Assembly (NCBI GenBank): GCA_020048955.1
Contig: JAIFLT010000096.1
Location: 1 to 40,767 of the forward strand
Reading direction: 5' to 3'
Length of the DNA stretch: 40,767 nucleotides
Source: Flavobacterium sp.
GTDB taxonomy: Bacteria > Bacteroidota > Bacteroidia > Flavobacteriales > Flavobacteriaceae
Under the pieces are notes generated by a model that was given only the letters and a program-made list of their open reading frames with translations, was not told the DNA's origin and searched no databases. This document shows positions 25,095 to 33,660 of the stretch, in pieces. The stretch's first letter is position 1. Each line of letters opens with the position of its first letter. The translations under genes were made by a program, and so were the position numbers.

Positions 25095-25933
25095 AAAATG
25101 AACTAATAAAAAGCTTAACAAATGATTTTGAAGATTTTTCACAATCAACTGATAATGGAATTGAGTTTTGGTTTGCAAGAGATATTCAACATTTATTAGG
25201 TTATTCAGAATGGAGGAATTTTACCAAGGTAATTTTAAAGTCTAAGATTTCATGTGAAGCTTCTGGAAATCTTACATCAGACCATTTTGTTGACGTCAAC
25301 AAAATGGTGTCAATTGGTTCTGGAACTGATAGAGAAATAGAGGACATTATGTTAACCCGATATGCATGCTATTTAATTGCTCAAAACGGTGATCCTAGAA
25401 AAGAACAAATTGCTTTTGCACAAAATTATTTTGCTATTCAAACTAGAAAATTTGAAATTATTGCAAAAAGAATAGATGATTGGGAAAGATTAAATGCTAG
25501 ACAAAAATTAACATTATCAGAAAAAGAGTTGTCAGAATTAATTTATGAAAAAACTGGTGATGATAAAAACTTTGGAATAATTAGAAGTAAAGGCGATCAA
25601 GCATTATTTGGAGGAAAGAACACTGGGCAAATGAAAAAGAAATTAGGCGTACCTGATAATCGACCGCTTGCAGATTTTTTACCAACCATCGTAATAAAGG
25701 CAAAAGATTTTGCAACTGAGATAACAGTTTTTAACACTAAAAATAAAGGTTTATCAACAGAATCAAAAATATCATCCGAGCATATTAAAAACAACCTTGG
25801 GGTAAGAAAATTATTGTTAAAGAGAGAAATTACTCCCGAAAATCTTCCTCCTGAAGAAGATATTAAAAAACTTGAAAGAAGAGTTAACTCTGAAACTAAA
25901 AACATTGGAAAAAATCCTGACAAGCTATCATAA
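25091..25933 (+). CDS. dinD: DNA-damage-inducible protein D (DinD)
   Basis: A 280-residue protein matching DinD (about 275 in E. coli). The N-terminal BRO/P22-antirepressor-like part has WFARDIQHLLGYSEWRNF, then the conserved SGSxDRxIEDIMLTRYACYL equivalent, then AQNGDPRKEQIAFAQNYF. The C-terminal half has SKGDQALFGGKNTGQMKKKL and a Pro-rich region before a charged end. E. coli DinD is SOS-induced and inhibits RecA-mediated strand exchange; a similar role here is inferred. It sits between two near-identical terminators. A 28-bp perfect palindrome lies in its coding sequence at 25281-25308. Confidence 0.88.
   Translation: MKNELIKSLTNDFEDFSQSTDNGIEFWFARDIQHLLGYSEWRNFTKVILKSKISCEASGNLTSDHFVDVNKMVSIGSGTDREIEDIMLTRYACYLIAQNGDPRKEQIAFAQNYFAIQTRKFEIIAKRIDDWERLNARQKLTLSEKELSELIYEKTGDDKNFGIIRSKGDQALFGGKNTGQMKKKLGVPDNRPLADFLPTIVIKAKDFATEITVFNTKNKGLSTESKISSEHIKNNLGVRKLLLKREITPENLPPEEDIKKLERRVNSETKNIGKNPDKLS
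25281..25308. repeat. 28-bp perfect palindrome within dinD
   Basis: The left half ACCATTTTGTTGAC is followed immediately by its exact reverse complement, centred on GAC|GTC at 25294/25295, with no spacer. It covers codons 64-73 (HFVDVNKM region). Part of the symmetry may follow from conserved residues, but all 14 pairs match. Confidence 0.9.
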
Positions 25934-25946
25934 ATAAAGAATATAA

Positions 25947-25980
25947 AAACAGTCATCAACTCGATGGCTGTTTTGTTTTT
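25947..25980 (+). terminator. Terminator after dinD (AACAGTCATC...GATGGCTGTT)
   Basis: Stem AACAGTCATC/GATGGCTGTT with T-run TTTTGTTTTTT. Near-identical to 24965-24998, so dinD is bracketed by direct repeats. Confidence 0.75.
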
Positions 25981-25984
25981 TAAT

Positions 25985-25992
25985 TATCTTTG
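25985..25992 (+). promoter_or_regulatory. TAnnTTTG box before the 73-residue gene
   Basis: TATCTTTG lies 19 bp before the ATG at 26012. Confidence 0.5.
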
Positions 25993-26011
25993 AAATCAAA
26001 TTGAAAATACA

Positions 26012-26233
26012 ATGTCAAAAGAAAAAGGAGTTTACACTGGAATTATAGAAAAAGACGAAAACGGAAACTATTTCTGTGGTGCATATTTATTAGATTATCA
26101 AATGGTTGCCAAAGATTTTAAATTGGGCGACGAAATCAATATCAAATCAGTTATTGCTAATCCGAGTGACAAAAGTTATAATCAATATCCAAAGAAATCG
26201 CGCCATTTCTTTTTGTCAAATGATAAAAAATAA
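26012..26233 (+). CDS. Small soluble protein of unknown function
   Basis: A 73-residue protein (SKEKGVYTGIIEKDENGNYF, LGDEINIKSVIANPSDKS) with alternating strands, likely a small beta-rich fold. No family is recognised. It is followed 5 bp later by a GNAT gene, suggesting an operon. Confidence 0.6.
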   Translation: MSKEKGVYTGIIEKDENGNYFCGAYLLDYQMVAKDFKLGDEINIKSVIANPSDKSYNQYPKKSRHFFLSNDKK

Positions 26234-26238
26234 TTGCA

Positions 26239-26688
26239 ATGCTTACTTTCAAAAGAACAACTTCAGATAATCCCGATTTTGAAAAACTCGTAGCTCAATT
26301 AGATGCTTATTTAGCAGTTTTAGATGGTGAAGATCATGCCTTTTATTCGCAATTTAACAAGTCGAGTTTGTTGAAAAATGCTTTGATTGTCTATGAAAAT
26401 GAAATTCCAATTGCAATTGGTGCTTACAAAGAATATGATGCTGAAACTGCCGAAATGAAACGAATGTTTACTTTGCCTGAACATCGCGGAAAAGGAATTG
26501 CAACCAAAGTTTTAACAGCTTTAGAAACTTGGGCAAAAGAAGAAAATTACAAAACTGCTTTATTAGAAACAGGCTACATGCAAAACGATGCCATCAATTT
26601 ATATCAAAAATTAGGCTATAAAATCATTGAAAACTTTGGGCAATATCAAGGTGTTGAAAATAGCATTTGCATGAAAAAAAACATCTAA
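26239..26688 (+). CDS. GNAT family N-acetyltransferase
   Basis: A 149-residue acetyltransferase. The acetyl-CoA loop is LPEHRGKGIATKVLTALETWAKEE, and it ends with QNDAINLYQKLGYKIIENFGQY. The N-terminal strand pattern fits the fold, but the substrate cannot be read from the sequence. It is probably cotranscribed with the preceding 73-residue gene. Confidence 0.85.
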   Translation: MLTFKRTTSDNPDFEKLVAQLDAYLAVLDGEDHAFYSQFNKSSLLKNALIVYENEIPIAIGAYKEYDAETAEMKRMFTLPEHRGKGIATKVLTALETWAKEENYKTALLETGYMQNDAINLYQKLGYKIIENFGQYQGVENSICMKKNI

Positions 26689-26719
26689 TATCTAAAATCA
26701 AAATATCTAATATTAAATG

Positions 26720-28066
26720 ATGAACTGGGAACAACTTTTATCTTTAAAACGTCAAGGCGACAAAGGAAAACGACTACGAATAGAACAAGACGATACCCGT
26801 TTGGGTTTTGAAGTTGACTACGACAGAATTATTTTCTCATCAGCTTTTAGAAGTTTGCAAGATAAAACACAGGTCATTCCGTTGTCAAAAACCGATTTTG
26901 TTCATACGCGACTGACCCACAGTTTAGAAGTTTCGGTAGTTGGACGTTCAATTGGACGATTGGTAGGAAAGAAAATCATTGAAAAATATCCGCATTTACA
27001 AGAAATTCATGGCTATCAAGCTAATGATTTTGGTGCAATTGTGGCCGCAGCTTCCTTAGCACACGACATTGGAAATCCACCATTCGGACATTCTGGTGAA
27101 AAAGCCATTGGTGAATATTTTTCTATCGGCAAAGGACAAAAATTTAAAGAACAACTTACCGATAAAGAATGGCAAGATTTAATAGATTTTGAAGGAAACG
27201 CCAACGGATTCTCCGTTTTAACAAGTTCACGACCTGGTATAGAAGGAAGCATCCGATTGACTTATGCTGTTCTTGGTTCGTTTATGAAATATCCGAAAGA
27301 AAGTTTACCAAAAAAACCAACTTCCAATATTGCCGATAAAAAATATGGCTTCTTTCAAACCGACAAAGAATTTTTTAAAGAAGTTGCCCATGAATTAGGA
27401 TTAATTCCAAACAAATCAGGAAATGATATTGGCTATGAAAGACATCCGCTTGCCTATCTGGTTGAAGCTGCCGATGATATTTGTTATACTATAATTGATT
27501 TTGAAGATGGTATAAATCTCGGATTAGTGTCGGAAGATTATGCCTTAGAATATTTAATTAAATTAGTAAAAGATACTATTGACACCAACAAATATAAGAC
27601 GCTTACTACAAAAGAAGATAGAATAAGCTATTTACGTGCTCTAGCCATTGGAAATCTAATTAACGATGCCGTGAGTATATTTATAGAAAATGAAGAAGCT
27701 ATTCTCAAAGGAGAATTTCCATATGCTCTTACCGATAAAAGTAAATACAAAGCACAAATTGACGACATCATTAAACTAAGTGTGAAAAACATCTACCAAA
27801 GTCGTGAAGTAATTGAAAAAGAACTATCTGGATATCAAATGATTAATAATTTGTTAGACAAATTCATAACAGCTTATAACAACAATCATGAAGGAAAAGC
27901 TACCAATTACGACAAGTTATTATTAAAGATTTTGCCAGAAAAACACCATCCCGATGCCTTGCTAGAAAAAGAGAGTTTATACGAACGATTATTGCACATT
28001 TGCCATTTCATTTCAATGTTAACCGATGGAAAAGCTTTGTTATATAATGACATAATTACAGCATAA
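26720..28066 (+). CDS. dgt: dGTPase, HD superfamily
   Basis: A 448-residue deoxynucleoside triphosphate triphosphohydrolase, which converts dGTP to deoxyguanosine and tripolyphosphate. The HD metal motif is ASLAHDIGNPPFGHSGEKA (about residues 113-131), with upstream HTRLTHSLEVSVVGR and downstream EAADDICYTIIDFEDG. All are hallmarks of the family. There are two consecutive ATGs; the second (26720) gives the usual MNWEQLL start. The neighbouring nrdBA suggests a shared role in dNTP balance. Confidence 0.94.
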   Translation: MNWEQLLSLKRQGDKGKRLRIEQDDTRLGFEVDYDRIIFSSAFRSLQDKTQVIPLSKTDFVHTRLTHSLEVSVVGRSIGRLVGKKIIEKYPHLQEIHGYQANDFGAIVAAASLAHDIGNPPFGHSGEKAIGEYFSIGKGQKFKEQLTDKEWQDLIDFEGNANGFSVLTSSRPGIEGSIRLTYAVLGSFMKYPKESLPKKPTSNIADKKYGFFQTDKEFFKEVAHELGLIPNKSGNDIGYERHPLAYLVEAADDICYTIIDFEDGINLGLVSEDYALEYLIKLVKDTIDTNKYKTLTTKEDRISYLRALAIGNLINDAVSIFIENEEAILKGEFPYALTDKSKYKAQIDDIIKLSVKNIYQSREVIEKELSGYQMINNLLDKFITAYNNNHEGKATNYDKLLLKILPEKHHPDALLEKESLYERLLHICHFISMLTDGKALLYNDIITA

Positions 28067-28162
28067 AATTTGTTAAAATTTTGATTTTCAAGCAAAATAC
28101 TTGCAATTACATGAAAATTAAATTAGATTTGTTACCCTATAAAAAAACTACAAACATTAATT

Positions 28163-30835
28163 ATGAAAAAAATTACATCTCTATTGATGATTTTGTTTAC
28201 AATTTTGAGTTTTTCACAAGAAAACAGAGTGAAAATTCAAAACTATTTAGACAGAAACAAAGCCAACTTTAATCTTACATCACAAGATATTAGTGATTGG
28301 ACAATTGAAAGTACAGGTAATTCAGAATCTACTAAAATTGATACTTATTGGATTAAACAAAGACACCAAGGAATAGAAATCTTTAATTCTGTTTCAAATA
28401 TTTGGATGAAAAATGATGAAGTGATCAACTCTACTGGCGTTTTTATTTCAAATGTTGCTCAAAAAGTTAACACAACTTCACCAACATTATCTGTTTTAAA
28501 TGGACTTAACAAAGCATTTGAATCTGTAAACCAAACAAGTTCAAACAATCAAATCATTGAAACTATTAGCAATAATGAATTTAAAATTTCTAATGGTAAC
28601 CAAACAGAAGATGCTATCACCGCAGAACTTGTTTATCAACCCATGGGTGAGACTTTAAGATTATCCTGGGATTACACATTCTATACTCAAGATTACAAAC
28701 ACCTTTGGAGTATGAGAGTTGACGCAGTAACTGGAACTATTCTTCAAAAACATGACTTAGTAATTTCATGTAATTTTGAAAACCACAAAGGACACAAACA
28801 TGGCTCTTCAGATTTTTCTTTTTACAAAAATTTGTTTAAAGATGAAAATTTAGCAACTCCTCTTCAAGTACAAGGTGGGTCTTACAGAGTTATTCCTTTC
28901 AATTTTGAAAGCCCTAATCACACTGCTAGACAGCTTGTTGCAAACCCTGAAAACGCAACTGCGTCTCCTAAAGGATGGCATGATACCAATACGATTGCTG
29001 GAAATACAGCCAGTTTAAAATACACGTATACTAGAGGTAACAATACTTGGGCAAGAGCAGATTATACAGGTGTAAACCCAACCACGCACAATACCAATGC
29101 TGCTTCAAATGGCTTTGCTCCAGATGGTGGTGCAGCATTAAATTTTGATTTTCCTTACCCAGGTACAGCTGTAAGTGCAGACACTTATATTAGCGCTGCA
29201 ACAACTAACTTGTTTTACATGACAAACATATTACATGATGTTTGGTATCAATATGGATTTAATGAGCCTAATGGAAATTTCCAACAAACAAATTATATTA
29301 GTGGAGGAACAGCTTCTGATGCCGTTTGGGGTGACGCACAAGATGGCTCACAAGCAGGCACACCCACTTCAAATAACGCAAATTTTTCAACTCCGGTAGA
29401 TGGTTCTAAACCAAGAATGCAGATGTACTTGTGGAATTATGGTCCTAAGTCATTATTCGTTCTATCACCGTCTTCAATTGCCGGAGAATATTATTCTGCA
29501 GAAAATGGTTTTGACCCAGGAAATGTGCCTGTTCCATTAGCACCTGGTTCTATAGAAACACCATTAGCATTATATTTAGATGCAGATCCTTCTACCTCTA
29601 TTGCTTGTACTCCAGCATCAAATGCTGCAGCACTTAATGGTAAAATAGTAATTTTAAGAAGAGGTGATTGTACCTTTGTTTCGAAAGTAATAAATGCGCA
29701 AAATGCAGGTGCAATTGCAGTAATTGTTGTAAATAACGCAGCAAATCAACTAGTTACCATGAGCGGTGCTGATGGAAATATCACGATTCCTGCGGTATTT
29801 GTAACTCAAGAAGTCGGAGAAGCTATTATTGCTGAAATGCAAAACGGACCAGTTACCGTTAAATTACAAAAACAACCTTTTGTAAATTCTGATGGTGATT
29901 TAGATAATGGTATTATATCTCACGAATTTGGTCATGGTATTTCCACAAGATTAGCAGGGGGCAGATTAAACTCAAGTTGTCTTCAAAATTATGACCAAAT
30001 GGGAGAAGGTTGGTCTGATTGGTTTGCTATGATGATGCAAATCAAACCAGGTGATGTTGGCACTACTCCAAGAGGTCTTGCAACTTTCGTATTAAGTGAG
30101 CCAACAACTGGTGGAGGATTGAGATCCTATCCTTATTCAACCGATATGACTATCAACCCTCTTACTTATGATGATTCAAATTCTGATATTCCATCAGACC
30201 CAGCAGACACTTCCTTTAGATACGTAAATGGTGATTTTTGGGCAACAGTGCTTTGGGATTTAAATTGGGCTTATATTCAAAAATATGGCTATGATGACAA
30301 TAAATATACAGGTACAGGTGGTAATAACAAAGTAATGCGATTAGTACTTGATGGACTTAAATTACAACCTTGTAGCCCAACTGTTGTATCGGCAAGAGAT
30401 GCACTATTTGCAGCAGATCAAGCCACAACTGGCGGACAAGATTATTGTATGATTGCTGAAGTTTTTAGAAGAAGAGGTGTTGGATTAAATGCTTCTGCTG
30501 GAAGTAATCAAGATTGTAGTGATCAAGTAGAAAACTTTGATGCCTTTCCTACAGGTCCAAACTGTACTTTAAGTGTTGACTATTTTGAAAATAATGAGTT
30601 ATTCAGAATTTATCCAAATCCAACAAATGGATTACTTAATGTAAGAATCAACAACTATGTAGGTAAAGTAAACATTCAAGTAATAGACATCAATGGAAGA
30701 ATAGTAAGTGAATTTAAAAATGAAGATTTCAATACTGAAAAATCACTTAACTTAAACAACTTACAAGCCGGAATGTATGTTCTAAAAGTGAATGGTGACA
30801 ATGTTAACTTCACTCAAAAAATTATTAAAAACTAA
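28163..30835 (+). CDS. M36 fungalysin-type metalloprotease, T9SS cargo
   Basis: An 890-residue secreted protease. The signal peptide (KKITSLLMILFTILSFSQ) is followed by a propeptide-like region (about 30-210). The catalytic M36 domain has the zinc motif HEFGH (His587 to His591) and the downstream Glu615 in MGEGWSDWF. A protease-associated (PA) insert lies before the zinc motif (about 480-570, GKIVILRRGDCTF). It ends with a Por-type T9SS signal (FRIYPNPTNGLLNVRINNY to KIIKN). It would be exported across the outer membrane by T9SS to digest extracellular protein. Confidence 0.94.
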   Translation: MKKITSLLMILFTILSFSQENRVKIQNYLDRNKANFNLTSQDISDWTIESTGNSESTKIDTYWIKQRHQGIEIFNSVSNIWMKNDEVINSTGVFISNVAQKVNTTSPTLSVLNGLNKAFESVNQTSSNNQIIETISNNEFKISNGNQTEDAITAELVYQPMGETLRLSWDYTFYTQDYKHLWSMRVDAVTGTILQKHDLVISCNFENHKGHKHGSSDFSFYKNLFKDENLATPLQVQGGSYRVIPFNFESPNHTARQLVANPENATASPKGWHDTNTIAGNTASLKYTYTRGNNTWARADYTGVNPTTHNTNAASNGFAPDGGAALNFDFPYPGTAVSADTYISAATTNLFYMTNILHDVWYQYGFNEPNGNFQQTNYISGGTASDAVWGDAQDGSQAGTPTSNNANFSTPVDGSKPRMQMYLWNYGPKSLFVLSPSSIAGEYYSAENGFDPGNVPVPLAPGSIETPLALYLDADPSTSIACTPASNAAALNGKIVILRRGDCTFVSKVINAQNAGAIAVIVVNNAANQLVTMSGADGNITIPAVFVTQEVGEAIIAEMQNGPVTVKLQKQPFVNSDGDLDNGIISHEFGHGISTRLAGGRLNSSCLQNYDQMGEGWSDWFAMMMQIKPGDVGTTPRGLATFVLSEPTTGGGLRSYPYSTDMTINPLTYDDSNSDIPSDPADTSFRYVNGDFWATVLWDLNWAYIQKYGYDDNKYTGTGGNNKVMRLVLDGLKLQPCSPTVVSARDALFAADQATTGGQDYCMIAEVFRRRGVGLNASAGSNQDCSDQVENFDAFPTGPNCTLSVDYFENNELFRIYPNPTNGLLNVRINNYVGKVNIQVIDINGRIVSEFKNEDFNTEKSLNLNNLQAGMYVLKVNGDNVNFTQKIIKN

Positions 30836-30854
30836 ATAATAGTTATAAACAAAC

Positions 30855-30886
30855 AAAAGGCTTTCATTAATTTGAAAGCCTTTTTT
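30855..30886 (+). terminator. Terminator of the M36 protease gene
   Basis: 12-bp perfect stem AAAAGGCTTTCA/TGAAAGCCTTTT with a 6-nt loop and T-run. Confidence 0.9.
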
Positions 30887-30926
30887 TATATAAAATTATA
30901 AATTATTCCTATGCCCAACATTTGTT

Positions 30927-30972
30927 TTATACCATAAACTTTTGGACTATTTTATAAATATTATTAGTATAA
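30927..30972. repeat. 46-bp repeat with TTATACCA/TAGTATAA ends, copy 2
   Basis: 45 of 46 bases match the copy at 11945-11990. It lies in the 384-base spacer 30836-31219, which also holds the terminator and a possible degraded coding fragment but no convincing complete gene. Confidence 0.8.
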
Positions 30973-31048
30973 TCTGCCTCATTAAATGAATTAAACAGCA
31001 GTAATAATACCAGTTGGCTTTTTGTATTTAAAAAAATTGATTGCTAAA

Positions 31049-31192
31049 TTATGTTTTACGCTCTTCTATAAACGGTAAAGTATAGTATTTACAACTTTGG
31101 GCAGAAAATCCTACTACAAATTCAGGCGATAAAGTATTTGCAAAATTCCTACTGAAGCAATGGATTTGTACCAAAGAAGTACTGTTTCGCTT
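31049..31192 (-). pseudogene. Possible coding remnant beside the antiporter gene
   Basis: On the minus strand a 48-codon frame without a start codon reads FSRNFANTLSPEFVVGFSAQ, then SCKYYTLPFIEERKT and a stop. The amino-acid mix looks like real protein. I cannot name it. It could be the C-terminus of a decayed gene or a transcribed dispersed repeat. Confidence 0.3.
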
Positions 31193-31219
31193 TCAATTTA
31201 TAGATTGTTTTAAAAGAAA

Positions 31220-33487
31220 CTAAGGTTTAATAATTAAAACCGAAGGAATATTACTTAACCAAACACTCTCCGAATCTACAAGATTTTTCCAACTTTCAAG
31301 TGATATCATCATCATATCTTGTTGCAAAAGAAAACCTGCTTTCATTTTACTTTCATCAATTATAGTGATTTTTTCGGGATAAGAATTTTGAAGACTGTTA
31401 ATGGCATTTTCAATAACAAAATTATTTTTGACCTGATTGTTGATGTCAAGAATGGTGATTTTAGTATCGTTATTGAAAATTAACTTTTGAGAATATTCCA
31501 TCAAAAAAGTATCTTCCGAACCGAATATTGGAACAAAAACAGCTTCTACTTTCACTAAATCTTTATCAATTAAAATCCCAAGTGGCTTTTTAGTTTTTGA
31601 AATTACCAAACGTGTTCTGTCGTCAAAAGGAGAATTTTCAAACAATCCTTCTTTTCCCGTGAATTTGTCTAACAATCGGTCTGGATTTATAAGTCGTGTT
31701 GTAAAACCAAGGACTTTTCCTAGAAAAGAACCTTCAAAAATAGATTTTCCTAAACCAACCAAAACCAAATCATATTCTCCACGAACAGCAATGTCTGCAA
31801 TATCAGTTTCAATATCAATTGTAGATTTGAATATGGTTGTTAATTTTTGATGCAACACTTCTGATTCTTCTAGAATGGGTTCAAAAGTATATTTCTCATA
31901 TTCCTCAAGATTATAGGAATGAACCTCATCGCTCAAAGACAAGTGCAATGCGGTAACATTGCAATTTTCTTTTTGCTTTTTAATGAAGCTATTTGCCAAA
32001 CGCAATAGTGATTTGCCTTTTTCATTGTTTCCAAAAGAAATCAAAATCTTAAAATTACTAGTACTAATTTCTTTCGGAATAATAACTTCTCTACGCTTGA
32101 AAAAATAATTTATAATATCTATTACAGGGCCCGTCATGAAGGTCGTAAATAATGCCATGATTACCATCATTGTAAAAACCTCGGCAGAAAGTACGCCCAA
32201 ATCATAACCAATGTTAAGAACCACCAATTCCATCAATCCGCGTGTATTCATTAATGCACCAATGGTTAAACTATCACGCCAATTTTGTCCAACAAATCTT
32301 GCTGCTAAAGCACTTCCTACAAATTTTCCAACAACAGCCACAAGAATTATCAATGCGGTAACTTTCCATAAATATGGATCATTGATTAAACCAATTTGGG
32401 TGCGCAAACCTGTAAAAACAAAGAATAATGGAAGTAATAAAATCAAAGCTACATCTTCTACTTTTTCAATAAAAATCTTTCTAATATTGATGATATCTGG
32501 CATGATTGCTCCGGTCATAAAAGCGCCAAAAAGCGCATGAATACCTATAACTTCGGTTAAATAAGATGAAATAATTAAGGTTAAAAGAAAGATGGCCACA
32601 ACGGGTTTGCTCAAATTATCTCTTTTGGCATACAAATCACCCACTTTTTTTAGAAAAGGTTTTACTACAAAAAGCATCATCAAAACATAAACCGTAGCCA
32701 AAAGAATGATGTAAAGTGAACTCATAAAAGTTCCTGCTTTTACAATAGCAATAACAGCAGCAAGTAAACACCAAGCTGTAATATCATCGGCTGCTGCACA
32801 AGTAATTACAATTGTGCCAAGTTTTGTTTTATGGATGCCTCTTTCTTGAACAATTCTTGCTAAAACTGGGAAAGCAGTGATGCTCATGGCAATTCCCATA
32901 AATAAACTAAATGACAAAAATTCAACTCCTTGTGGTGCAAATTTGTGATAAATAAAATAAGACAATCCAATTCCGAGAGCAAAAGGAAAAACGATACTTG
33001 CATGACTAATTACTACAGCTTCATTGGCTTTGTTTTTCAACACCTTCAAATCGAGTTCCATGCCAATGACGAACATAAAAAGAATTAAACCAATTTGGCT
33101 TAAAAACTGTAAATTTCCTAAAGATTCAATAGGAAAAAGCATGGCAGAATATTCTGGTAAATACATACCAACTACAGATGGACCGAGAAAAATTCCGGCA
33201 ATAATTTCGCCAATAACACTTGGTTGACCAATTTTTCTGAAAATCCATCCAAAAAAACGAGCCACAATTATAATGGTAATAATTTGTAATAATAAAATGG
33301 CTAGAGGATGCTTCAGGTTATGAACCAAAGAATTTATAAACTGTCCAAAAAGGGAATCATTAGATGTTTTAGCAATAACATTTCTTCCTATTTCTAAAGA
33401 TTTTCCTTTGGTAACAATCCAAAACATAAGGGCAATAAAACCGCCTGTTACACCAATATAGAATATTCCATTTTTAAACTTCTTCAT
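31220..33487 (-). CDS. CPA2 cation:proton antiporter with C-terminal Usp-like region
   Basis: A 755-residue protein. It has an N-terminal signal-anchor-like helix, a loop, and then a Na+/H+-exchanger (CPA2/Kef-like) domain of about 12 helices (roughly 55-460). Typical segments are FGWIFRKIGQPSVIGEIIAG, AADDITAWCLLA and TRGLMELVVLNIG. The cytoplasmic half (about 475-755) alternates strands and helices like two universal-stress-type domains (FKILISFGNNEKGKSLLRLA). Family members exchange K+ or Na+ for protons. The ion and the ligand of the Usp-like half are not known. Confidence 0.88.
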   Translation of the reverse strand: MKKFKNGIFYIGVTGGFIALMFWIVTKGKSLEIGRNVIAKTSNDSLFGQFINSLVHNLKHPLAILLLQIITIIIVARFFGWIFRKIGQPSVIGEIIAGIFLGPSVVGMYLPEYSAMLFPIESLGNLQFLSQIGLILFMFVIGMELDLKVLKNKANEAVVISHASIVFPFALGIGLSYFIYHKFAPQGVEFLSFSLFMGIAMSITAFPVLARIVQERGIHKTKLGTIVITCAAADDITAWCLLAAVIAIVKAGTFMSSLYIILLATVYVLMMLFVVKPFLKKVGDLYAKRDNLSKPVVAIFLLTLIISSYLTEVIGIHALFGAFMTGAIMPDIINIRKIFIEKVEDVALILLLPLFFVFTGLRTQIGLINDPYLWKVTALIILVAVVGKFVGSALAARFVGQNWRDSLTIGALMNTRGLMELVVLNIGYDLGVLSAEVFTMMVIMALFTTFMTGPVIDIINYFFKRREVIIPKEISTSNFKILISFGNNEKGKSLLRLANSFIKKQKENCNVTALHLSLSDEVHSYNLEEYEKYTFEPILEESEVLHQKLTTIFKSTIDIETDIADIAVRGEYDLVLVGLGKSIFEGSFLGKVLGFTTRLINPDRLLDKFTGKEGLFENSPFDDRTRLVISKTKKPLGILIDKDLVKVEAVFVPIFGSEDTFLMEYSQKLIFNNDTKITILDINNQVKNNFVIENAINSLQNSYPEKITIIDESKMKAGFLLQQDMMMISLESWKNLVDSESVWLSNIPSVLIIKP

Positions 33488-33632
33488 TTTCTAAATCCAA
33501 ATTTTTATACTACAAATATGAGAAAACTTAATCGTAAAACGGCAACATAATGTAAAATTAATATAAAATTTACTTCCCGATATTTCTAAACAAAAGATAG
33601 GTTTTAGTTCTTTAATTTAGAGCACTTTTCAC

Positions 33633-33640
33633 TACCTTTG
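33633..33640 (+). promoter_or_regulatory. TAnnTTTG box before the MMPL exporter gene
   Basis: TACCTTTG lies 20 bp before the ATG at 33661. It is in the divergent spacer shared with the antiporter gene. Confidence 0.55.
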
Positions 33641-33660
33641 CACTCGTTTTAAAATTTCAA

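Noticed and set aside
28081..28272. 63-codon frame over the start of the M36 protease
   Set aside because: Out of frame with the protease signal peptide and overlapping it; composition reflects AT-rich DNA.
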